From Gordonia westfalica (lineage in GTDB: Bacteria > Actinomycetota > Actinomycetes > Mycobacteriales > Mycobacteriaceae), in contig NZ_FNLM01000036.1 in the NCBI RefSeq assembly GCF_900105725.1, positions 124,001 through 188,000 of the forward strand: a stretch of 64,000 nt of DNA, read 5' to 3'. Positions within the stretch are counted from its first letter, which is position 1, and every line of letters starts with the position of its first letter. Positions 50,603-59,940 of the stretch are shown here, piece by piece. The notes below the pieces were generated by a model. The model had not been told where the DNA came from, did not search any database, and saw only the letters and a list, made by a program, of their open reading frames with translations. A program made the position numbers and the translations under genes.

Positions 50603-51769
50603 ATGCTGCTGGATTTGGACGATTCTCGGCGCGATTTCCGTGACTACGTGCGCAACTGGGTGGACAAGAACTTCCCTCCCGAGCGCGCGCTCGAGCTGGA
50701 GAAGCAGGAATATCAGTATCCATTCGAACTCTGGGATGCAATGGCCGAAGCGGGTTTTCATGCCATGGGTATCGACGAGACCTATGGTGGGCAGGGCGGC
50801 GACGCCGTCGACACCGCTGTCCTGGCCCGCGAGTTGGCGCGAAGCCTCGGTGGCCTGTCCTGGGTGTGGGGAATCCCGTCGTTCGCCGGCGCGAAAGCGC
50901 TGAGTCACGGCGGTACCGAGGAACAGAAGACAGAACTTCTCCCCGAACTGGCCGCCGGTCGCATCCGATTCTCGATCGCAGTCACCGAACCGGGCGGGGG
51001 CACCGATCTGCTCGGTGCGATGCGCACACGGGCGACCAAGGTGCCCGGTGGGTGGAAGGTCTCGGGACAGAAGATGTGGTCCACCGGGGCGAAGCAGGCC
51101 ACGTACTTGCTGTTGCTGGCGCGCAGCGGCGACCCCGAAGGGCCCGGGAAACGTCCCCCGACAACGCTCCTTCTCGTGCCCACCGACTCGCCTGGAATCG
51201 AGATGCGGTACATCCCGAAGATGGGCATGCGTGCCATGGGATCGTGCGAGGTCTTCCTCGACGACGTGTTCGTCCCCGACTCGCAACTGCTGGGCGTCGA
51301 GAACCAGGGCTTCAAGGTCCTCGTCGCCTCCCTGAACAATGAGCGGGTGATGAGTGGTGCACTGGCGCTGGGCATGCTGGACGGCATCCTCGAGGAGTCG
51401 GTCGAATATGCATCGACCCGCACCGCTTTCGGGAAGGTGATCGGCGGACACCAGATCATCCAGCACTACATCGCCGACACTGCGCTGGCCCAGAAGCAGT
51501 GTGAACTGCTCACATTCGATGCCGCATGGAGGGAGGCCTCTGGAGTGAACTGTCACAAGGAGGCGAACATCGTCAAGGTCGTGACCTCCGAACTCGCCGT
51601 CGCCTCCGCGGATCGCGGCATCCAGGTCCTCGGCGGGATGGGCATCTCGTCGGAGACACACGCGCAGCGGTTCTGGCGGGACCTGCGTCAGTTCCGGATC
51701 GCGCCCATCAGCAACGAGATGGTGCGAAACAACCTCGCCGAAAGCTACGGCCTGCCGCGTTCGTACTGA
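50603..51769 (+). CDS. Acyl-CoA dehydrogenase
   Basis: 388 residues from the ATG at 50603, preceded by GAAAGG (the open frame extends to 50552). Motifs: RFSIAVTEPGGGTDLLGAMR, WKVSGQKMWSTGAKQATYLL and IQVLGGMGISSETHAQRFWR. The complete C-terminal bundle is present. Independent ACAD of the block, possibly homotetrameric. Followed by 200 bases without genes, then the transporter. Confidence 0.92.
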   Translation: MLLDLDDSRRDFRDYVRNWVDKNFPPERALELEKQEYQYPFELWDAMAEAGFHAMGIDETYGGQGGDAVDTAVLARELARSLGGLSWVWGIPSFAGAKALSHGGTEEQKTELLPELAAGRIRFSIAVTEPGGGTDLLGAMRTRATKVPGGWKVSGQKMWSTGAKQATYLLLLARSGDPEGPGKRPPTTLLLVPTDSPGIEMRYIPKMGMRAMGSCEVFLDDVFVPDSQLLGVENQGFKVLVASLNNERVMSGALALGMLDGILEESVEYASTRTAFGKVIGGHQIIQHYIADTALAQKQCELLTFDAAWREASGVNCHKEANIVKVVTSELAVASADRGIQVLGGMGISSETHAQRFWRDLRQFRIAPISNEMVRNNLAESYGLPRSY

Positions 51770-51970
51770 CGCGAACGTATCGACCTCCGGCCCGCATGGC
51801 AGCGTGATTCCGTGCGGGCCTCCTCTGACGCGACTGGGCAGTCGGGCCGATACTACTGCGGCGCATTATGGGACAACCAAAAGTGCTGCAGGACACATAA
51901 ATTGCTCGGGTAAAGGAAACAGGTCGCGCGCCACAGGCTGTGGTGGGCAGCCGGCTACGGAGGAGTGATC

Positions 51971-53314
51971 ATGACCCCGACCCGCGAGAACGTGGCGGAT
52001 TCCCGACAACCGAGAAGCTTGCGAGCTGTCATCGTCGCAGCGCTCGGCGCGAGTACGCTCGAATGGTACGACTTCTACATCTATGGCACGGCCGCGGCGC
52101 TGGTCTTCAACAAGGTGTTCTTTCCCTCGGTCAATCCCGCTCTGGGCACCTTGGCGGCGTTCGCCACGTTCGGCGTCGGGTTCTTGTTCCGCCCGCTGGG
52201 GGGAATCATCTTCGGCCATTTCGGAGATACCCTCGGGCGGAAGAAGCTACTGGTCATCGCCATGATGATCATGGGGATCTCCACCTTCTTGATCGGCGTG
52301 CTGCCCACCTACTCGACGGTCGGCATTCTCGCACCGATCCTGCTGGTGGTTCTGCGCGCCGCGCAGGGCTTGGCGGTCGGCGGGCAGTACGGCGGAGCAA
52401 TGCTCCTGGTCACCGAGAACGCGCCTGCGGAGAGGCGCGGATACTACGGCAGCTTCTCCCACATCGGGCCGTCGCTTGCAGTCATTCTGTCCAACGTCGT
52501 CTTCCTCGTGGTCGTCGCTGCGGTCAGCCCGGATGCGCTCGTCGAATGGGCTTGGCGCATACCGTTTCTCCTGTCGGTGGTCGTCGTCGCGGCCGGGATC
52601 TACATGCAGCTCAAGATCGAGGACACCGCGGAGTTCCGCGAACTGCAGGCGCGGCGTGCCGCCGAACAAGGCGAGGGGCAGGGGCAGGTCGCGCGCCGGT
52701 CGCCGATCATTGAAGCACTGCGGACGCACCCGAAGGAGATCTTGCAGGCCGGCGGGATGATTCTCATCGTCCAGGTGTACTACTACGTTCTCATCGTCTT
52801 CACCATCTCGTACGCAACCTCTCACGACATCAGCCGCACCACAGCCCTTGTCGCGGTGCTGCTGTCGAGTGTTGCCACCGTGGTGTCGATCCCGATCTTC
52901 GCGGCCATCTCGGACAGCGCGGGACGAAAGCCGGTGCTGATCTGGTCTGCGGTCGCGACCACGCTGACGGCATTCCCCTTCGTCCTGTTGTTGGGCACGG
53001 GCAGCGTCTGGCTCCTGGTGGTCGCCGTTGTCGTACCCGGCATCACGCTCGGTGCACTCTACGGCCCGATGGCCGCGTTCTACTACGAGATGTTCAGCGC
53101 GGAGGTGCGCTATTCCGGCGCATCGATCGGATATCAGTTGGGAGCAGTTCTGGGCGGCGGCTTCTCACCGCTCATCGCAACCAGTCTCCTCGAGGCGACC
53201 GGGTCGCTTCTGTCGGTGGGGGCGTTCATCACCGTCGCAGGACTACTCAGCATCTGGGCGATCGCGTCGGTGTCAACGTCGTCCAAGAGTGTGACACTGA
53301 CAGATACCCACTGA
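51971..53314 (+). CDS. MFS transporter, metabolite:H+ symporter (MHS) type
   Basis: 447 residues, about twelve transmembrane helices. The ATG at 51971 is six bases after GGAGGA (a GTG at 51965 overlaps that site). The MHS signatures are visible: STLEWYDFYIYGTAAALVF, the loop GHFGDTLGRKKLLV and RAAQGLAVGGQYGGAMLLVT. Relatives import shikimate, alpha-ketoglutarate, proline or aromatic acids. Location between catabolic genes suggests it imports the substrate acid. A terminator follows. Confidence 0.92.
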   Translation: MTPTRENVADSRQPRSLRAVIVAALGASTLEWYDFYIYGTAAALVFNKVFFPSVNPALGTLAAFATFGVGFLFRPLGGIIFGHFGDTLGRKKLLVIAMMIMGISTFLIGVLPTYSTVGILAPILLVVLRAAQGLAVGGQYGGAMLLVTENAPAERRGYYGSFSHIGPSLAVILSNVVFLVVVAAVSPDALVEWAWRIPFLLSVVVVAAGIYMQLKIEDTAEFRELQARRAAEQGEGQGQVARRSPIIEALRTHPKEILQAGGMILIVQVYYYVLIVFTISYATSHDISRTTALVAVLLSSVATVVSIPIFAAISDSAGRKPVLIWSAVATTLTAFPFVLLLGTGSVWLLVVAVVVPGITLGALYGPMAAFYYEMFSAEVRYSGASIGYQLGAVLGGGFSPLIATSLLEATGSLLSVGAFITVAGLLSIWAIASVSTSSKSVTLTDTH

Positions 53315-53346
53315 TCCAACAGGACCACGCTCGGTCCACTCTCGTC

Positions 53347-53374
53347 GAGGGGCGCACCCAGCGGGTGCCCCCTC
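53347..53374 (+). terminator. Hairpin terminator after the MFS gene
   Basis: GAGGGGCGCACCC pairs with GGGTGCCCCCTC across the loop AGC (one bulged base), 33 bases after the stop codon. No long T tract, as is common in this GC range. Confidence 0.65.
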
Positions 53375-53494
53375 GCGCTTTGAGATTCGAGTCGAGCTGG
53401 GCGTCTCATCACGATTCACGCGCAGGGGCCGGCGCGCATGGGAATCTCCTCATCACCGGTGCGCCCAACCCCGCAGCAGCGGAGCCCGGGTCGC

Positions 53495-53514
53495 TGACAG
53501 ACGTACTACTGTCA
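53495..53514. promoter_or_regulatory. Inverted repeat abutting the TetR start
   Basis: TGACAG, eight bases, CTGTCA is a perfect inverted repeat ending four bases before the ATG of the TetR gene. A similar half-site pair, TGACA-GAT-TGTCA, occurs at 54116-54128 ahead of the AcoR-like gene. The two may be the regulator's own operators. Confidence 0.55.
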
Positions 53515-53518
53515 CCAC

Positions 53519-54118
53519 ATGACCACCACCAGTTCGACAGGTCGCACCCGGCTCACCTCCGGGGACCGCCGTGAGCAGATCCTGGAGGTAGCGCAGCGCC
53601 TCTTCGCCGAACGCGCATACGAGGACGTGTCGACTGCCGAGCTCGCCAACGCTGCAGGGACCACGCGGACCAACCTCCACCATCACTTCGGAACGAAACG
53701 AGCGCTGTACCTCGAGGTCGTTCGCCGGTTCGCCCGTCTGCCGGCGCCCCCAGCTGTCGCGACCAACACGATCGACGTGCCGGCAGCGGTCGCTCAGACC
53801 TTCGATCGGTGGCTTGATCTGGTCGAACACAACAAAGAGACCTACCTGAGCATGATCGGGGCGAGCTCTATGCGCCGCGACCCCGAAGTCGAGGCAGTCC
53901 TGCGCACCGGCATGAGGGTGTGGGAGGAACGTCTCCTTGAAGTCCTGCAGGCCCCCAGCACCGAGGTCAACCGCGCGCAAGTCCGCGCATTCCAAGCCCT
54001 GCTGAGCACAGCGACAGATGAATGGCTACGTAGGGGAACGCTCACCCGCAACGACGTTCACGCCCTCCTGAGCAGCAGCCTCCTGTCGCTTCCGACGCAG
54101 CGACACACACCTTCTTGA
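53519..54118 (+). CDS. TetR-family transcriptional regulator
   Basis: 199 residues. Helix-turn-helix: VSTAELANAAGTTRTNLHHH, then FGTKRALYLEVVRRFA. The C-terminal ligand domain is helical (about 70-190). There is no ribosome site before the ATG, only the inverted repeat, so the message may be leaderless. Likely local repressor of the catabolic genes or of the transporter. Confidence 0.9.
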   Translation: MTTTSSTGRTRLTSGDRREQILEVAQRLFAERAYEDVSTAELANAAGTTRTNLHHHFGTKRALYLEVVRRFARLPAPPAVATNTIDVPAAVAQTFDRWLDLVEHNKETYLSMIGASSMRRDPEVEAVLRTGMRVWEERLLEVLQAPSTEVNRAQVRAFQALLSTATDEWLRRGTLTRNDVHALLSSSLLSLPTQRHTPS

Positions 54119-54218
54119 CAGATTGTCAGTAGTGGGTCACTCTGGGCAGCACCTTGGCGTGGCAGATGCCCTGGCCACGCCCTTCGCCCGAAGTGCTGCT
54201 GATAGGGAGGTTTGAGCT

Positions 54219-56078
54219 GTGAGTACGGCTATGACGTCGCGACGGGATGACCAGTCCCATCTCCGTCCAGCGCCCACTGTTCGCTCACGTCCCCACGACG
54301 ACACCTCGTCCCTACGGCGTGTCCGAGACAAGTTCTTCTCGACCGGATCCGCGGACCCACTCGACATCCGAGCGGCAGGGCTCGACGTTGCGCTGCTCGA
54401 CTCCTGGCGCAGATCTCTCCGCTACGGTCTCGATGCACACCCTCAACACGAGGCGCGGTCAGGCAAGGTCGATGTTCAGAGTCCTCTGGTCAAGGTTGCC
54501 GACGCGGTCATCACCTCACGCGAGGCCGTTCTCGAACAGTCGATGTGCGGGCTGTCCCTGACCGACGCCGAGGGGCTGGTTCTCCGCCAATGGGTGCGAG
54601 ATCCTGCACTGGGACGATGGTTCGAGCACCACGGCATCGTGCCCTCGGTGGCCGTCGATGAGACAGCGATCGGGACCTCGAGTGGGATCTGTCTGCTCAC
54701 GGAGAAGCCGACCATGGTCCGAGGCCTCGAGCACTTCTACGAGGAGTACTCCGAGGTCACCTCTGCCGGTGTCCCCATCATCCATCCGGTCACCCGTCGA
54801 ATCGTCGGATCACTGAACCTGACCAGCCGGTACCGCGACACCAGCCCGGTACTGCTGTCCTGGGTGATGGAGCTGGTCTCCGACATCCAGCACGCTTTCC
54901 AGGAGACCGCCACTCGTCGCGAGCGGACGCTACTCAACGCCTACCTGACAGAGAACCGCGACGCCCGGCATCCGTTGGTAGCCCTCAACGACCAGACGAT
55001 CATCACAAATGCGACCGCCGCCCGCTTGATCTCCTCGGTCGACCAGGCGCTGCTGTGGGAGCACGCGTCACGTGCCATTCACGACGGCAGCTATGAGTCT
55101 CGGCAGCTGGTTCTCACCGACGGCACCGTTGTCTCCGTCCAATGTCGTGAGGTTGTGGACACCGCGGAGTCGGCGGGCGCCGTGATACGGATCCGACCGG
55201 TCGTAGAGTCGCGTTCTCGGGAGCGCGCAAGCAGCTCGGCGCCTGCCCTGCCGGGTCTGGTCGGGGATGGTGCGCGCTGGCGCGATCTGTGCCGCCAAGC
55301 GGCACTTGTTGGCAGTTCCGTACCCGCGCTCATCGTCGGAGAGCGCGGCACCGGAAAGATGTCGGTGGCACACGCGCTGGCGGGCGAGGCGGCCACCGTC
55401 ATCGACGCTGCTGACGCAAACGTTGACGGCTGCAACGCTTTTCTCCGCCAACTGTCTGACCTTCTGAGCCACAGCGAGCCGTCCACAGTGATCATCCGCA
55501 GATGCGACGAACTGGACGAACCCACTGCAACAGCAGTGGCCAATCTCCTTCGGTCGCGGCGTGACGGACCGGTTCGGGTTCTCGCCACGACGACCAGGCA
55601 GGTCGAACACGGTCAGGTCGACTCGCTGTACGCTGAGTTCCCATCGGTGTTGCGGGTACCACCGCTGCGAGAGCGTATCGAAGACCTGCCCGCGTTGTTG
55701 GATTCTCTCTCGCGCGCGATCGAGACACGACTGGGACGCACGACTCACGTTCGGTGGATGCCCGATGCAGTCCAAGCGCTCTCGCGCCTGGAGTGGCGAG
55801 GCAATGTAGCGTCGCTCGAAACGATCGTGCTGCGGGTCCTGCAAAGCACCACCAATGGCTACGTCAACGCCGCCGACCTGCCCGCGGACGTGATCGCCAG
55901 CGCCTCCCGTCGCAGGTTGGCAGGTCTCGAACACGTAGAGGCGAACGCGATCACGGCCGCGCTACGCGAGGCCGGCGGCAACAAGAACAAAGCGGCAGAC
56001 AGCCTGGGGATCGCCCGATCGACGTTGTACCGAAAAATCCGCACTCTGGGAATCGACCTCACCACCTCCGCGTTCTGA
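54219..56078 (+). CDS. AcoR-like GAF/AAA/Fis regulator without a sigma-54 contact motif
   Basis: 619 residues from a GTG preceded by AGGGAGG. An N-terminal GAF-like domain (about 85-235, DETAIGTSSGICLLTEKP) is followed by a degraded AAA+ domain (about 345-520) and a C-terminal Fis-type helix-turn-helix (AGGNKNKAADSLGIARSTLY). Walker A is GERGTGKMSVAH; Walker B is weakened (VIIRRCDELDE); the GAFTGA loop that contacts sigma-54 is absent. Actinomycetes of this type lack sigma-54, and such regulators act with ordinary holoenzyme. Likely activator of the surrounding catabolic genes, responding to a substrate bound by GAF. Confidence 0.88.
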   Translation: MSTAMTSRRDDQSHLRPAPTVRSRPHDDTSSLRRVRDKFFSTGSADPLDIRAAGLDVALLDSWRRSLRYGLDAHPQHEARSGKVDVQSPLVKVADAVITSREAVLEQSMCGLSLTDAEGLVLRQWVRDPALGRWFEHHGIVPSVAVDETAIGTSSGICLLTEKPTMVRGLEHFYEEYSEVTSAGVPIIHPVTRRIVGSLNLTSRYRDTSPVLLSWVMELVSDIQHAFQETATRRERTLLNAYLTENRDARHPLVALNDQTIITNATAARLISSVDQALLWEHASRAIHDGSYESRQLVLTDGTVVSVQCREVVDTAESAGAVIRIRPVVESRSRERASSSAPALPGLVGDGARWRDLCRQAALVGSSVPALIVGERGTGKMSVAHALAGEAATVIDAADANVDGCNAFLRQLSDLLSHSEPSTVIIRRCDELDEPTATAVANLLRSRRDGPVRVLATTTRQVEHGQVDSLYAEFPSVLRVPPLRERIEDLPALLDSLSRAIETRLGRTTHVRWMPDAVQALSRLEWRGNVASLETIVLRVLQSTTNGYVNAADLPADVIASASRRRLAGLEHVEANAITAALREAGGNKNKAADSLGIARSTLYRKIRTLGIDLTTSAF

Positions 56079-56130
56079 CCCTCCGGACGTCTCGACGCCC
56101 GGCCCGCCGGGATGAGCGCAGCGTTCCAAC

Positions 56131-56147
56131 TGTGCCACGATGGGACA
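56131..56147. promoter_or_regulatory. Palindromic site upstream of the enoyl-CoA hydratase
   Basis: TGTGCCA-CGA-TGGGACA is a 7+3+7 inverted repeat with one mismatch, 54 bases before the hydratase start. The half-site TGGGACA also occurs upstream of the transporter at 51869. Possible operator for the Fis-type or TetR regulator. Confidence 0.4.
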
Positions 56148-56200
56148 CCCACGCACCTTGTTCTCGCGGTACTTTCGTCGAACAAGGAGGTGGTGACCCA

Positions 56201-57025
56201 ATGCCGACCGGAACTGCCAAATCGACTACAGCGCAGAATGAATCGTCGCTCACGGATGATGGCGAGATCACCTACGACGTCGCGGAAGCGATCGCCACCG
56301 TCACATTGAACCGCCCATCGGCTCACAACGCGCTCACGGTCCCGATGCTGCGGCAGTTGGCCGAGGCGATCGACGACGCGCGCACCGACAGCCAGGTCCG
56401 GGCCATAGTCCTCACGGGAGCCGGTAGACGCGCATTCAGCGCCGGAGGCGACCTCGGACAGCTCATTCCCCGGCTGACCGCCGGCGAATTGGAGATCTTG
56501 GTTCCGGATCCGGCAAAGAGATTCTTCTCCGACGTCTTCACACCCATCATCGCGGCCGTGAACGGCCTGTGCCTTGCCGGGGGCTTGGAGATGCTGCTCG
56601 GTACCGACATTCGTATTGCGTCAGATCGAGCGATATTCGGGCTGCCCGAGGTGCGCTGGGGCCTCGTTCCCGGCGGCGGAACACATGTCCGCCTCCCGCA
56701 GCAGGTACCGTGGGCGATCGCGATGCAACTGCTCCTCACCGGAGACCACATCGACGCAGCGCAAGCAGTTCGCGCAGGTCTGGTCAACGAAGTCGTCCCG
56801 GCGGGCACAGAGCTGGAGCGGTCTGTCGAAGTCGCCGGCGGTATCGCTCGAAACGCCCCCGTCGCAGTCCGAACCGCCAAAGAGATTGCGGTGCGAGCTC
56901 TCGGCAACGAGTCGCGCTTCGCACTGGAGGCATCACTGAACGAGCGGGTTCTGCGTAGCGCGGATGCGGTCGAAGGACCCCGCGCGTTCATCGAAAAACG
57001 CACCCCCCGTTTCACAGGACAATAA
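56201..57025 (+). CDS. Enoyl-CoA hydratase/isomerase family protein
   Basis: 274 residues from the ATG at 56201, nine bases after AAGGAGG; the same frame is open far upstream but only as a shadow of the regulator gene. Crotonase motifs: oxyanion-hole segments AFSAGGDLGQ and NGLCLAGGLEMLLGTDIRIA, then FGLPEVRWGLVPGGG. The second active-site position has Glu-Val-Arg as in many hydratases. Separated from the next ACAD gene by 14 bases. Confidence 0.9.
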   Translation: MPTGTAKSTTAQNESSLTDDGEITYDVAEAIATVTLNRPSAHNALTVPMLRQLAEAIDDARTDSQVRAIVLTGAGRRAFSAGGDLGQLIPRLTAGELEILVPDPAKRFFSDVFTPIIAAVNGLCLAGGLEMLLGTDIRIASDRAIFGLPEVRWGLVPGGGTHVRLPQQVPWAIAMQLLLTGDHIDAAQAVRAGLVNEVVPAGTELERSVEVAGGIARNAPVAVRTAKEIAVRALGNESRFALEASLNERVLRSADAVEGPRAFIEKRTPRFTGQ

Positions 57026-57039
57026 GAGGAGATCAGCCG

Positions 57040-58220
57040 ATGTCCGTCGATACCGCCCCCACAGTGAACCCGGACAGCCGGGAGCTCGTCGCCTCGATCT
57101 TCGAAGCAGTCGACGGTATAGCAGCCGTCTTCCCCCGGTCGCTTTTTCTGCAGCGCGCTCGCGAAGGCGGACACGCCCGAGAACTCTGGGACGCGTTGGT
57201 CGCCGCGGACCTGCTGGCCATCGGCATCCCGGAAGAGCTCGGTGGAGCCGGCGGAGGTCTCACCGGCACCACTGCGGTCATGGAAGCTCTGGCACGTCAG
57301 GGGATTCCGCCCCTGCAGTACAGCCTCACGACGTTCTCCCGTGAGGCGATTCTGCGCCACGGTTCCGAACAACAGATCAGAGATCATGTCATCGCGACGA
57401 TCACCGGTAAACGCAAGATCTGCCTCGGGGTGACCGAGCCCGAAGCGGGCACGAACTCCTTCGCCGCACGGACGTATGCCCGAAAGAGCCCCGACGGCAC
57501 GTATCGCATCACAGGTCAGAAAGTGTTCATCTCCGGTGCGGACGAATCAGACCACATCCTCCTGCTGGCGCGAACCGCGCCGGCAGGGGAACCTCTGAGC
57601 CGGCGGAGCGGATTCGGCCTCTTCATCGTGGACATGTCGCTGCCGGGAATCGACTTGCGCCGCCTCGACATCGAGTGGCACGCACCGGAGAACCAGTACG
57701 AGGTGTTCTTCGACGACGTAGAAGTGCCCGCCGATGCATTGATCGGTACCGACGGGCTGGGGTTCGATCACATCCTGTCGTGTCTCAACCAGGAGCGAGT
57801 GACCGTGGCTGCTTGGGCGCTCGGGCTCGGAGAGTACGCGCTGGGCAAGGCAGTTGACTACGCAAAGGTGCGGGCACCGTTCGGGACGCCCATCGGATCG
57901 CACCAGGCAGTTGCTCATCCGCTGGCGCTGGCCCGAGCCGAGATGGAAGCCGCGCGACAGGTGATGTACTCCGCAGCAGCGTCGTACGACAACGGAATCG
58001 ACGCGGGAGACCAGGCGAACATGGCCAAACTACTCGGCAGCCGCGCGGCCCTGTCCGCGGTCGACAGCGCGATCCAGACCCATGGCGGATCGGCCTTTGT
58101 CTACGAGAGTGATGTCGTCACGATCTGGCCCATGGTCCGGGTGCTGCAGATCGCCCCCTGAACAACGAATCGATCCTGAACTACATCAGCGAACGCGTCC
58201 TCGGACTACCGCGTAGCTGA
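57040..58220 (+). pseudogene. Acyl-CoA dehydrogenase, last ~20 residues displaced by a one-base frameshift
   Basis: The frame from the ATG at 57040 (after AAGAGGAG) covers 373 residues with LGVTEPEAGTNSFAARTYAR, TYRITGQKVFISGADESDHI and THGGSAFVYESDVVTIWPMV, then stops at 58161 right after VRVLQIAP. Adding one C to the run of five at 58154-58158 continues LNNESILNYISERVLGLPRS to a stop at 58220. That is exactly the C-terminal helix of ACADs (NESILNYISERVLGLPRS) that contacts FAD and the neighbouring subunit. Sequencing under-call is the simplest explanation. The corrected end is 14 bases from the flavin reductase gene. Confidence 0.9.
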
Positions 58221-58234
58221 GATCGGAGCAAGAC

Positions 58235-58750
58235 GTGATTGACGTGGATCTGAACGAGGACAAAGCGACCCTCCTGCGACGCGCATTCGGTTGTTTTCCG
58301 ACCGGTGTCGCGGCTGTGTGCGCCGTAGCCGAGACCGGCCCCGTCGGCATGGCGGTGAGCTCGTTCACCTCGGTGTCGCTCGAACCCCCGCTGTTGTCGG
58401 TCTGCATGCAGAACTCGTCGACGACCTGGCCGACCCTACGTCGGCAGGCCCGCCTGGGACTCAGCGTGCTCGCCGAAGGCCAAGCGGGTGCAGGCAAACG
58501 TCTCTCGTTGAAGAACGGCGATCGCTTCGCCGACACCGCGTGGCAGACTACTGACGACGGCGCCCTCTTTGTTCTCGGGTCCTCGGCATGGTTCGACTGC
58601 TCTGTTCACGCCGAGATACCCGCGGGCGATCACACCGTTGTCCTGTTACGGATTCACAGCCTGCAAATGCAGACCGAACTCGCGCCGCTCATCTTTCACG
58701 GTAGTCGCTTCCGCCGGTTGCATGACATGGAGTTGGTGGTCGAGTCATGA
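58235..58750 (+). CDS. Flavin reductase (HpaC/HsaB-like)
   Basis: 171 residues from a GTG at 58235. The FMN-binding split-barrel pattern is present: RRAFGCFPTGVAAVCAV, GMAVSSFTSVSLEPPLLSVC and the GDRF loop (KNGDRFADTAWQ). Such enzymes supply reduced flavin to a two-component monooxygenase. No large oxygenase of that class is seen in the window; it may lie beyond the right edge. Its stop overlaps the start of the RibBA-like gene. Confidence 0.88.
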   Translation: MIDVDLNEDKATLLRRAFGCFPTGVAAVCAVAETGPVGMAVSSFTSVSLEPPLLSVCMQNSSTTWPTLRRQARLGLSVLAEGQAGAGKRLSLKNGDRFADTAWQTTDDGALFVLGSSAWFDCSVHAEIPAGDHTVVLLRIHSLQMQTELAPLIFHGSRFRRLHDMELVVES

Positions 58751-59871
58751 AGCCCCACTTCGATTCTCCGATGACCCCTCACCGTCGACTGCGTGTACGC
58801 AGAGCCGTCGAAGCACTGGCAGCCGGCGACTCCATAGTGGTCATCGACGACCGGGACGCGGCGCGCACACACGGGTATCTGGTCGTCGCAGCAGAGCGTG
58901 CAAGCGCAGAGAACGTCGCGTTCATGGTTCGCCACACCTCTGGGTTCTTGTGCGTCGCACTCCCGGGAGGTGAGTGTGACCGTCTCGATCTGCCTCCGAT
59001 GCAAGGAGTCGATGATTCAGTACCGACCGAACTCTCTGCCTGTGTGACCGTCGACGCCATCGACGGTGTGACGACCGGCATCTCCGCCAATGATCGTGCC
59101 CGGACCGCGAGGCTGCTTGCCGACGGTGACAGCACACCGACGGACTTCACCCGACCGGGCCACGTCGTTCCGGTACGGTGCGCCAGTGGCGGATTCGTCG
59201 AACGGGACAGCGTCACGGAAGCCGTGGCACATCTCGTGGGGACCGCCGGACACCGGAGAGCTGCGCTGTTCGCGACGCTCGTAGGCGATGGGGTTCGCGG
59301 GTCGGACCTCCCTCACCGCGCTGAGCTGGAGGCCTTTGCCACCGCCCATAGCCTTCGATCGGTGTCCATCAGTGACGTCCGTGACCTGTACTTCAGCACC
59401 GGAACGCTAGTCGAGCGGACGACGAGTGCGCATCTGGCCTCGAATCTGATCGCGAACTACCGCCAGACTGGTTCGTCGGCAACGTATCTCGCGGTTGTGA
59501 CCGGGTCGGTTGCATCGGCTCCGGGCGTGTTGGTACATGTGCACCGTGACGGGACCGACAGTCATTCCAGCTCGCCGAGTGACGCGCAAGAGCGGCTGGC
59601 GCTTGCCGAATCGGCGATCGCGGCTGCGGGCTGCGGTGTCATCATCTATGGCCGAGCCATCGATGACACGACCGGCAGCGCGTCGGCCGCTCCGGCGATC
59701 GTTGCGGCCATCGCGCAGGACGTCGGGCTGACATCAGTGCGTCTTGTGGACCGAGACAACGAAATCGAGCGTGCATTGCGATCGCGCGGCATCCCCGTCG
59801 AGTTCTCGGAACTGTCCAGTCCGAATGGTTCGAGTGGCCGATGGGAAGAGCACCTCGACATAGGTGCTTGA
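58747..59871 (+). CDS. RibBA-like protein with degenerate active sites
   Basis: 374 residues. The N-terminal ~205 residues align with 3,4-dihydroxy-2-butanone-4-phosphate synthase (AAERASAENVAFMVRHTSGF, TTGISANDRARTARLLADGD, FTRPGHVVPVR). The acidic loop DDExRENEGD is replaced by DDRDAARTHGY, the GHTEA His is replaced (SVTEA), and the usual CEI(M/L) Glu is absent. The rest resembles a GTP cyclohydrolase II remnant without its three zinc-binding Cys. It probably no longer makes riboflavin precursors. Overlap with the flavin reductase (ATGA) suggests a flavin-related accessory role, perhaps binding or regulation. Confidence 0.8.
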   Translation: MKPHFDSPMTPHRRLRVRRAVEALAAGDSIVVIDDRDAARTHGYLVVAAERASAENVAFMVRHTSGFLCVALPGGECDRLDLPPMQGVDDSVPTELSACVTVDAIDGVTTGISANDRARTARLLADGDSTPTDFTRPGHVVPVRCASGGFVERDSVTEAVAHLVGTAGHRRAALFATLVGDGVRGSDLPHRAELEAFATAHSLRSVSISDVRDLYFSTGTLVERTTSAHLASNLIANYRQTGSSATYLAVVTGSVASAPGVLVHVHRDGTDSHSSSPSDAQERLALAESAIAAAGCGVIIYGRAIDDTTGSASAAPAIVAAIAQDVGLTSVRLVDRDNEIERALRSRGIPVEFSELSSPNGSSGRWEEHLDIGA

Positions 59872-59897
59872 GCAGCGCAGGAATCTTCATGCGGAGA

Positions 59898-59925
59898 GTC
59901 CCCGCCTGATTCGTCAGGCGGGGAC
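59898..59925. terminator. Perfect 12-bp hairpin terminator, left copy
   Basis: GTCCCCGCCTGA / TCAGGCGGGGAC around a TTCG tetraloop, a very stable loop. Situated just after the RibBA-like stop codon; works in either orientation. Confidence 0.82.
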
Positions 59926-59940
59926 TCAGCGAACTGAAAC
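59898..59940. repeat. Left 43-bp target duplication of the IS1634 element, containing a terminator
   Basis: Identical to 61573-61615. The first 28 bases form a perfect 12-bp hairpin (GTCCCCGCCTGA, loop TTCG, TCAGGCGGGGAC), the terminator of the RibBA-like gene 26 bases upstream. A terminator at this convergent position would serve the minus-strand ABM gene too. Confidence 0.92.
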
